Below are positions 5,933 to 11,773 of a stretch of DNA of 11,773 nucleotides, piece by piece. Under the pieces are notes generated by a model. It searched no databases and was not told where the DNA came from. It saw only the letters and a list, made by a program, of their open reading frames with translations. The position numbers and the translations under genes were made by a program. The first letter of the stretch is position 1. The number at the start of each line of letters is the position of its first letter. Origin of the DNA: an uncultured Clostridia bacterium. Its GTDB lineage: Bacteria; Bacillota; Clostridia; Peptostreptococcales; Anaerovoracaceae. Where the stretch lies: the NCBI GenBank assembly GCA_934255435.1, contig CAKQNZ010000058.1, positions 1 through 11,773 of the forward strand, written 5' to 3'.

Positions 5933-8008
5933 TCAGTCCAGCAGATTCGTCATATTACGCAGTCCTATGCATATCGTGGATACATTGTGCATCATCGCTG
6001 ATGTAGCCGGCGGCAGTATACCTGCGACGCCCAGCGCTATCAGTGAGAAATTGAATCCTATGATGAACCTGTAGCTGTTGTTGACTCTCGTCATCAGTGC
6101 ATCACTGAGCTGTTTCAGTGTGACCAGTGTTTCCAGGTTATCTGCAGCTATGGTTATGTCTGCTATCTCTCTGGCGATAGCAGCTCCGCTGTTCACTGCT
6201 ATACCTACATCTGCTTCAGACAGTGCCGGCGTATCGTTGACGCCGTCGCCTACCATGATGACTCTGCGTCCCGCTTCATGCTCGCTTCTTATGAAGGCAG
6301 CCTTGTCTTCAGGAAGGACCTCGGCATGGAATTCATCTATGCCTACCTTCTCTGCTATAGATCTGGCTGTACGATGATTATCGCCTGTCATCATCACGAC
6401 TTTGGCGAAACCTGCCTGATGCAGCTTTTCGATGACTGCAGGCGCTTCGTCCTTGATCGGATCGTCGATGCAGATGACAGCTGCCAGTCTGCCGGATATA
6501 GCCATATGGAGATGTGTCATATCATCAGGCAGTGAATCGAAAATCTCCTGCATACCCTCCGGTATCACGCAGCCTTCGTCTTCGAACACGAAATGTTCGC
6601 TGCCTATGACGATCTTCTTGTCGTCGACTATACCCATTATACCGTGGGCTACTATGTATTCCACCTTGGAGTGGCGTTCTTCATGAGTCAGACCTCTGTC
6701 AGCCGCTGCCTGGACCACCGCATTGGCGATGGAGTGCGGATAATGCTCCTCAAGACATGCTGCAAGGCGAAGAAGTTCGTTTGTATCTTCACCGCTGAAG
6801 GATACTATCTTCTTCACTACCGGAGTAGCCTTGGTTATAGTACCGGTCTTGTCGAAGACTATAGTGTCCGCCGCTGCCACGGATTCAAGGAATTTGCCTC
6901 CCTTGATGGATATCCTGCGGCTGCTGCCTTCACGTATCGCAGACAGTACAGCTATAGGCATCGAAAGTTTAAGTGCGCATGAGAAGTCCACCATCAGGAC
7001 TGCCAGCGCCTTGGTGACGTTCCTTGTGAGCAGGTATACAAGACCTGTTGCTCCCAGTGTATAAGGCACAAGTCTGTCTGCCAGATGCGACGCTTTATCC
7101 TCGGCTGTAGATTTGAGTTTCTCCGACTCTTCTATCATCCTTACGATACGGTCATATCTGCCGCTGCCGAATCCCTTGTCTGCACGCACTATACATTCGC
7201 CTTCTTCCACTACCGTGCCAGCATACACATAGCCGCCCTCCTCTTTGAGTACAGGCAGACTTTCACCGGTCATGGACGCCTGGTTGACTGTCATCTCACC
7301 TGAGATGACTTTGCCGTCCAGCGGGATCATATTCCCTGTCCTGACGATGAATTCATCACCGACATTTATATCGCTCACCGGTACGAGGCTTTCCTGTCCG
7401 TTTTCGTGCTTCCACACCTTGTCCACGTTGAGAGCCATGGTGCTCGCCAGATCTGCTACGGATTTCTTTCTTGTCCAGTCTTCCATTATCTCCCCGATAT
7501 TGAGCAGGAACATTATCGATGATGCAGTTCCGAAATCTCCTCTTACCAGAGAAACCGCAATGGCTGTAGCATCCAGTACAGGCACTTCTATCCTGCCGTC
7601 TGCAAGACACGCCAGTCCGGATCTGATGTATTTTATCGATCTGTATATCGACAGTATCTTCCTTACAGGCATCGGTACCACAAGTTTGTTTATGATACGC
7701 TTTGCTATACAGAAGAACAGTCTGTCTTCAAATTCCCGGTTCAGTGCTCTTGATGTATGATCAGGGACCAGCTCAAGTGCACGCTCGTCTGTGAATGAAA
7801 AGTGTGCGAGAGCTTCTGTTATGACGCTGCGGTCCGATTTGAAGAATATCACCGCATCACATGTTCTGTCATAGACCTTGACGTCATATACTCCGGGAAC
7901 TGCTTTCATATAATATTCCAGGATGTCCGCCTCTCTGAGGGTCATCCTGCTTTTCTCCGCATGTATCCTGAGACGGCCTGCGGATTCATGCATTATCCTG
8001 CATTTCAT
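5933..8008 (-). CDS. P1B-like heavy-metal P-type ATPase with Phe-Ser-Cys in place of CPC
   Basis: A 691-residue metal-pumping ATPase. Residues 1-75 form an HMA-like alpha/beta domain without the CxxC metal motif. Membrane segments follow around 140-190, 310-355 and 640-685. Catalytic signatures are intact: TGES (247-250, actuator), DKTGT with the phosphorylated D386, MTGDN in the P-domain, and GDGVND (587-592). Two sites deviate. The transmembrane CPx metal motif reads F342-S343-C344 followed by ALKLSMP, so the usual proline and first cysteine are missing. The nucleotide-domain HP dipeptide is H425-S426. Such changes point to a non-copper branch of metal exporters, but the ion cannot be told from sequence. 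The gene starts two bases after the stop of the DUF6110 gene, with an AGGAG site about 13 bases upstream, so translational coupling is likely. It is the last gene before a strong terminator. Confidence 0.93.
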   Translation of the reverse strand: MKCRIMHESAGRLRIHAEKSRMTLREADILEYYMKAVPGVYDVKVYDRTCDAVIFFKSDRSVITEALAHFSFTDERALELVPDHTSRALNREFEDRLFFCIAKRIINKLVVPMPVRKILSIYRSIKYIRSGLACLADGRIEVPVLDATAIAVSLVRGDFGTASSIMFLLNIGEIMEDWTRKKSVADLASTMALNVDKVWKHENGQESLVPVSDINVGDEFIVRTGNMIPLDGKVISGEMTVNQASMTGESLPVLKEEGGYVYAGTVVEEGECIVRADKGFGSGRYDRIVRMIEESEKLKSTAEDKASHLADRLVPYTLGATGLVYLLTRNVTKALAVLMVDFSCALKLSMPIAVLSAIREGSSRRISIKGGKFLESVAAADTIVFDKTGTITKATPVVKKIVSFSGEDTNELLRLAACLEEHYPHSIANAVVQAAADRGLTHEERHSKVEYIVAHGIMGIVDDKKIVIGSEHFVFEDEGCVIPEGMQEIFDSLPDDMTHLHMAISGRLAAVICIDDPIKDEAPAVIEKLHQAGFAKVVMMTGDNHRTARSIAEKVGIDEFHAEVLPEDKAAFIRSEHEAGRRVIMVGDGVNDTPALSEADVGIAVNSGAAIAREIADITIAADNLETLVTLKQLSDALMTRVNNSYRFIIGFNFSLIALGVAGILPPATSAMMHNVSTICIGLRNMTNLLD

Positions 8009-8010
8009 GA

Positions 8011-8274
8011 TTAAACAGTTTCTCCTGCTGCGTCTTCGATTATTTCTTCAGCTGCGGCACGCTCTTCGTTTATCTTCTTGGAGTCTTCCAGGATATCGTC
8101 AGCATTCTCTTTGATCTTTGTTGCTGCACCCATCACTGCGTCCTTTGCACGAAGAACTGCTGCTGTTGTGTGTGTATAAGCCTTTTTTGCATCCTTGCTG
8201 GAGAGGATCTTTATTCCTGCTGTACCGAACAGTACTCCGCCTGCGAATAAACCTAACTGTGCTAATGATTTCAT
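8011..8274 (-). CDS. DUF6110 family small membrane-anchored protein
   Basis: An 87-residue protein recognised as DUF6110 from its opening, with a glycine-rich hydrophobic helix (residues about 3-23, containing FAGGVLFGTAG) followed by the conserved LSSKDAKKAYTHTTA-type segment. The rest is a long charged helix ending in an acidic stretch. It looks like a single-pass anchor with a cytoplasmic or surface helical tail. I chose the internal ATG at 8274 because a perfect GGAGGT ribosome binding site stands 7 bases before it; the in-frame ATG eight codons upstream has no such site. Its function is not established. Its stop is two bases before the ATPase start, so the two are co-translated, and a role as helper or small partner of the pump is a reasonable inference. 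It has no cysteines or histidine-rich metal motif. Confidence 0.85.
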   Translation of the reverse strand: MKSLAQLGLFAGGVLFGTAGIKILSSKDAKKAYTHTTAAVLRAKDAVMGAATKIKENADDILEDSKKINEERAAAEEIIEDAAGETV

Positions 8275-8281
8275 AGTATCT

Positions 8282-8287
8282 ACCTCC
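8282..8287 (-). promoter_or_regulatory. Ribosome binding site GGAGGT deciding the DUF6110 start
   Basis: GGAGGT on the minus strand with a 7-base spacer to the ATG at 8274. It falls inside the frame of the longer, eight-codon-extended reading and therefore argues for the shorter protein. Confidence 0.8.
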
Positions 8288-8330
8288 GTTTTCTGCATTG
8301 ATCATTGTATTTGTTTTACGTTTAAGTGGG

Positions 8331-8360
8331 ATTATACTCCGGTTATTTTTGACTTTTCAA
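8331..8360 (-). promoter_or_regulatory. Internal promoter for the DUF6110-ATPase pair
   Basis: On the minus strand TTGAAA (8355-8360) is separated by 18 bases from a perfect TATAAT (8331-8336). The -10 box overlaps the TAA stop codon of the AraC-type regulator gene, and the -35 box lies within its last codons. Transcription would start near 8324, giving a leader of about 50 bases to the DUF6110 start. The pump can thus be expressed apart from the upstream permease-HMA-regulator transcript. Confidence 0.65.
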
Positions 8361-9312
8361 CTCCATTCGGACATTTTTTCGAATGTTTTTTGATACGGTA
8401 TTCATGAGGCGACATTCCCATTACTGTCCTGAAGGCACTGGCGAATTTACTGGCGTTCTCGTAGCCGTATTCTCCTGCTATCTCCAGTATCGTGCTCTGC
8501 GTGCCTGTAAGCATCGATGCCGCCGACTCCATTTTGTACGCTCTGATATAGGCGTACATCGACATACCGTAAACTGCCCTGAAGCTGTTCTTTATCTGCG
8601 TGCCTGACACATGGAATTTCTCTGCCACCTGATCCAGTGTGAGCCTTTTATCCAGATTGTCTGTGAGATATCTGCACACTTCCTTGGCAAGAGCAGCATG
8701 GGAACCTGATATACGTCTGCCGATGCTTTCGTTGCGTTCTGTATCCATGGCACTGAGGAAAAGGAACAGCTCCATTATCTTGACTTTGAAATATCCTTTC
8801 CTGATGCTTTCCGGTATCGAGTAAAGTTCTGAGAAAATATGTGCGATACTTTCCTCGGCACGCACGATGTACCCGCTGTTACCACTGCAGAACTTCTTCG
8901 CCAGTGCGTCCGGACTGACGTTCACATCGTCCAGGAAACAGGAAAGACATTTCGGCGCCCTGTCAAGATCCACTGTCACCGATATCCCTCTGTAATGTCC
9001 CGTAGGGAAATACGAATCACAGCCGATGAAGCTGCTCCTGCTGACTGCCATATCTCCGGATGTGAGATAACAGAATTCTCCGTCTGTTTCATATTCCACA
9101 CGACCTTCACTGCAGTGGTCTATCTGCAGGATATTGTCTGCCGTAGTACGCTTTATGCTGCAGATATCCGTATCTATATCGTTGTATATCAGCTCTATGC
9201 CGTCGAACACACTGTAGGCTGTGATAACTGAGCTTCCTGTTTCATCACATATGCTGGTACATTCCGTAGTCTCTGTGTCAAGTGCCGCCGGTTCCATCAT
9301 CTGATCTGCCAT
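8332..9312 (-). CDS. AraC-family transcriptional regulator, cysteine-rich sensory domain
   Basis: A 326-residue regulator. Its C-terminal ~100 residues (about 208-308) form the double helix-turn-helix of AraC/XylS proteins: LTLDQVAEKFHVSGTQIKNSF is the first, and the second runs through ILEIAGEYGYENASKFASAF to the typical GMSPHEYR end. The N-terminal ~170 residues are a ligand-sensing domain with EGRVEYETDGEF and GHYRGISVTVDL segments, as seen in clostridial AraC regulators next to transporters; the ligand is not known. Eleven cysteines are present, nine of them in the first ~150 residues, including a CLSC pair. I chose the ATG at 9312, four bases after the HMA stop; an in-frame ATG at 9348 would overlap the HMA gene by 32 bases, and neither has a good ribosome binding site. 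It likely controls its own operon and perhaps the downstream pump promoter. Confidence 0.9.
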   Translation of the reverse strand: MADQMMEPAALDTETTECTSICDETGSSVITAYSVFDGIELIYNDIDTDICSIKRTTADNILQIDHCSEGRVEYETDGEFCYLTSGDMAVSRSSFIGCDSYFPTGHYRGISVTVDLDRAPKCLSCFLDDVNVSPDALAKKFCSGNSGYIVRAEESIAHIFSELYSIPESIRKGYFKVKIMELFLFLSAMDTERNESIGRRISGSHAALAKEVCRYLTDNLDKRLTLDQVAEKFHVSGTQIKNSFRAVYGMSMYAYIRAYKMESAASMLTGTQSTILEIAGEYGYENASKFASAFRTVMGMSPHEYRIKKHSKKCPNGVEKSKITGV

Positions 9313-9316
9313 GCTG

Positions 9317-9568
9317 CTACTTTCTGCCGAACAGTCCCTTTTTCTCATAAGGCTTCGTGCTTACCTCCATCACTGTATATCCCGTTGCCGATATCGTATC
9401 ACTGAGGGCTTTTTCATCAAGAGCTTCCTCAGAGATTATCACAGTCTGTCCCTTGCCGTGGGAGGATTTCACTTTCTTTACATTGAAATTGTCTCTAACT
9501 GCATCATTCACATGTGCTTCGCACATACCGCATTTCATACCGTCGATCTTCAAAGTTGTTTCGAACAT
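9317..9568 (-). CDS. HMA-domain heavy-metal-binding protein
   Basis: An 83-residue single-domain protein of the heavy-metal-associated (CopZ/MerP-like) fold. The metal loop is GMKCGMCEAHV with C13 and C16; the rest follows the beta-alpha-beta-beta-alpha-beta pattern, with an ATGYTV strand near residues 61-66. A basic tail (residues about 72-83) extends past the normal ~70-residue domain. It has no signal peptide, so it should be a cytoplasmic metal carrier. The metal is commonly Cu(I) in this family but is not determined here. The start is supported by AGGAG 9 bases upstream. It begins one base after the permease stop and ends four bases before the regulator gene. It could deliver metal to the P-type ATPase downstream, whose own HMA-like domain lacks the CxxC motif. 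Confidence 0.92.
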   Translation of the reverse strand: MFETTLKIDGMKCGMCEAHVNDAVRDNFNVKKVKSSHGKGQTVIISEEALDEKALSDTISATGYTVMEVSTKPYEKKGLFGRK

Positions 9569-9569
9569 A

Positions 9570-11773
9570 TCATTCTGCTCCTTTCAGCGCTTCAACCATA
9601 TCTATCTTCCTGTTCCTGCGTGCCACTATAAGGCTCACTGCAAGAGATACCCCCAGTGTTATCATCACACTTATTATATATGTAGCCGGTATGATAGAAA
9701 CTGCCATTTCATACTCTGACGCCAGTTTATCCATCAGATACTGCAGCACCACCTTGCCAAGCGGCAGTCCTATGACGACGCCCACCGCAGTGACCCACAT
9801 GTTCTGCCCTGTCAGCAGTGCGCCTATCTTCCTGTCTTTGAAACCCACCACCTTGAGGGTAGCCATTTCCCTGTACCTTTCTGTAAAGCTCATGACTCCC
9901 AGATTGTAAAGGACCACGATGCCGAGTATCACTGCACCGCCCATAAGTATGAACACCATCATATCCATGATCTCCATAAATGTATCGAAGGAGTCCATTA
10001 CGGCCTGTTTTGACTGTACGCTGGATATGCTGCCGGTCATCTTCACATCACCCTTGGCTGTATCTGTATATACCGAATCTATCCTGTAGTCTATGCCTTT
10101 GCTGTCAGCATATTTTTCGGATATGACTATATTTTCCGATACAGACCTTGTGATTCCGCCTACTTTCAGACTGTACTCCTTGTCAGTGCCGTAAGGGCTC
10201 ACAGTGAAAGTGTCGTCTTTTTCAAGGCCGTACTCATCTGCTATCCTGCTGCAGATGAAAGCACCTCCGCCGTCTATATCCACATATCCGCCATCTTTGC
10301 CCGGAAAACGCACTTTGTCAGTGCCGTCTTCGTAAATTTCAAGAGCTTTGGAGTCTCCGTCTATCTGTATGCTCAGCGTCGAGCTCCAGTCACCGTCGTA
10401 TCTGTCTGCAATATCCCTGGCTTTGCTTTCAGACACATCGTCTGAAAGATATATGTGGGATGCATAGTTCGTAGCTCCGTTGTAATAGATGTCCAGGAAT
10501 GAATCCATCGTATTGCGCATACCAAGCGAGCAGACTATTATCACTATGCAGCCCAGAGTACCTATCAGGCTCATCAGCGTCCTTGCCTTGTGACGCATGG
10601 TATCACGCAGATTCCATCTCGTACCGAATCCGAATTTTTTCCAGAGAGCTGTCCTCTCTATCAGCATCCGCTTCATCTTCTTAGGCACATATGGTCTCAG
10701 TGCATCTGCCGCCGTTCCCTTCAGCATCTGTCTCACCGACAGATATCCTGTCAGAGTCAGCAGCACCACTATGCCAGCCAGCACCACCCAGCAGAACCAC
10801 GGTATATGAAGATCCCAGTACGGCATATCCAGGTATGTCCCCATGCTTCCCTCCGGGCTCATTATCATGCCTGCAAGGAAATATCCCAGCACCATACCTG
10901 CCGCAGAGCCTGCTATACCTGTCATGGCTGCATACGACGTGTAATGTCTGAGTATCCGTCTGTCCTTGAATCCCAGTGCCTTGAGCGTGCCGATCTGTAT
11001 CTTTTCCCTGGCGGCTATACGATGCATCGTCGTCACCATTGTCAAAGCTGCGATGAGCAGGAAAAGCACAGGCACTACAGAGCCCATGGTCTTGCCTTCT
11101 TCAGCTTCGCCGTCAGCCTGAGCATAGGAGCCGACCTCATCCTTGGACATCACCAGCACCGTACCTCCAAGCGCATCGTCCATTTCGTCAGCTATATCTT
11201 TCTTGTCTGCATCTGACATTATGTGGATCTGCGGATAATACAGATATCCCAGGGCTTTTTTGTACATAGCCGGGGAAATATATGCGAATCCGTATGTATC
11301 ATAGTCAGGCATCAGCTGCGACTCGTCTCTGACACATATCATATGCTCCGACGATTTGATGAGACCTGCCACTTTGCCCTTTATCTTTATATCTTTGTAA
11401 ACGAGAGTCATGCTGTCGCCGGTCTCTATATCGTTGGCAGCAGCATATTTGTCCGACAGCCATATATCGTCTTTGCTTTTTTTATCGTAGCGGTCGCCGT
11501 CATCCATCAGAATGAATCCTGATATGTCAGGATCCTCTGTAACAGTCAGTGCCAGCGAGTCTCCTCCGCTGCCCTTCACATCTGCCTGGATGCATACATA
11601 CCTTGCTGCATCCTCCACATCATCTATATTCTTTACGTCACGGAGATCATCTTTCGTGAATCCCTCCTCGGATATCAAACGATAATCTGCAAAACCTGTC
11701 TTTTCAAAAAAAGCACTGGTGTTTTCTCCGATGCTCACCCATTCCATATTGAACCCTACGAACACCCCTGTAC
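9570..11773 (-). CDS. FtsX-like ABC transporter permease (5' end outside window)
   Basis: About 733 residues are visible and the frame stays open to the window edge, so the N-terminus is missing; relatives begin with a first transmembrane helix before the region seen here. The visible part starts in a large extracytoplasmic domain. It then has a first FtsX membrane module (visible residues about 230-350, with IQIGTLKALGFKDRRI, the cytoplasmic coupling motif), a second extracytoplasmic domain (about 420-590), and a second FtsX module (about 595-733, with MATLKVVGFKDRKI). This two-module layout is that of large Firmicutes permeases that work with a separate ATP-binding subunit, probably encoded upstream outside the window. 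Substrates of such systems include peptides, lipids or antimicrobials, and nothing here fixes one. It is co-transcribed with the HMA gene one base downstream. Confidence 0.9.
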   Translation of the reverse strand, partial: TGVFVGFNMEWVSIGENTSAFFEKTGFADYRLISEEGFTKDDLRDVKNIDDVEDAARYVCIQADVKGSGGDSLALTVTEDPDISGFILMDDGDRYDKKSKDDIWLSDKYAAANDIETGDSMTLVYKDIKIKGKVAGLIKSSEHMICVRDESQLMPDYDTYGFAYISPAMYKKALGYLYYPQIHIMSDADKKDIADEMDDALGGTVLVMSKDEVGSYAQADGEAEEGKTMGSVVPVLFLLIAALTMVTTMHRIAAREKIQIGTLKALGFKDRRILRHYTSYAAMTGIAGSAAGMVLGYFLAGMIMSPEGSMGTYLDMPYWDLHIPWFCWVVLAGIVVLLTLTGYLSVRQMLKGTAADALRPYVPKKMKRMLIERTALWKKFGFGTRWNLRDTMRHKARTLMSLIGTLGCIVIIVCSLGMRNTMDSFLDIYYNGATNYASHIYLSDDVSESKARDIADRYDGDWSSTLSIQIDGDSKALEIYEDGTDKVRFPGKDGGYVDIDGGGAFICSRIADEYGLEKDDTFTVSPYGTDKEYSLKVGGITRSVSENIVISEKYADSKGIDYRIDSVYTDTAKGDVKMTGSISSVQSKQAVMDSFDTFMEIMDMMVFILMGGAVILGIVVLYNLGVMSFTERYREMATLKVVGFKDRKIGALLTGQNMWVTAVGVVIGLPLGKVVLQYLMDKLASEYEMAVSIIPATYIISVMITLGVSLAVSLIVARRNRKIDMVEALKGAE

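Noticed and set aside
7245..7760. Open frame of 171 codons on the plus strand opposite the ATPase gene
   Set aside because: Antisense to conserved actuator-domain coding sequence, with no ribosome binding site or family resemblance.
5933..8008. Annotation as a copper-exporting ATPase (CopA)
   Set aside because: The CPC motif and the N-terminal CxxC motifs are absent; the nearby CxxC HMA protein alone does not prove copper.
8275..8298. Eight-codon N-terminal extension of the DUF6110 protein
   Set aside because: A perfect GGAGGT site lies inside this stretch and serves the internal ATG; the family also begins at that methionine.
11763..11765. GTG at the right edge as the true start of the permease
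   Set aside because: The frame is open to the window end, no ribosome binding site is seen, and the family has a further N-terminal transmembrane helix, so this is an internal codon.

Overview
The window looks like chromosome from an anaerobic Gram-positive bacterium of the Clostridia type. The evidence is a secreted BspA-like leucine-rich-repeat protein with bacterial Ig-like domains, a flavodiiron-type oxidoreductase fused to its NADH reductase, DUF2325 and DUF6110 proteins, strong AGGAGG-type ribosome binding sites, and short hairpin-plus-U-tract terminators. No species can be named from sequence alone. Every gene I can support is on the minus strand, so transcription runs from high to low coordinates. 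I see no RNA genes, insertion sequences, CRISPR arrays or attachment sites.

In transcription order, the first block (11773 down to 5933) is a transport and metal-handling cluster. It begins with the C-terminal part of a large FtsX-type ABC permease that enters from outside the window. One base later comes a small HMA metal-binding protein with a CxxC motif, and four bases after that a cysteine-rich AraC-family regulator. A good sigma-70-type promoter overlaps the 3' end of the regulator gene and should drive the next two coupled genes: a small membrane-anchored DUF6110 protein and a P1B-like heavy-metal ATPase whose transmembrane CPC motif is replaced by Phe-Ser-Cys. A strong hairpin terminator closes this block.

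The second block (about 5850 to 3318) is a single gene for an 808-residue fusion: flavodiiron-like metallo-beta-lactamase domain, flavodoxin domain, NAD(P)H/FAD rubredoxin-reductase-type domain. Most diiron ligands are missing and there is no rubredoxin domain. A near-perfect Rex-type (NADH-sensing repressor) operator lies just upstream.

The third block (3281 to 407) is a 916-residue secreted LRR/Ig-like/Fn3-like protein with its own promoter and terminator. The fourth (355 to 2) is a small DUF2325 gene, preceded by two tandem copies of the dyad GTTAG-N6-CTAAC that look like a double operator.

The most interesting points are the flavodiiron-reductase fusion with its lost metal site and Rex-like operator, the unusual metal-pump cluster with its Cys-rich regulator, and the tandem dyads before the DUF2325 gene.
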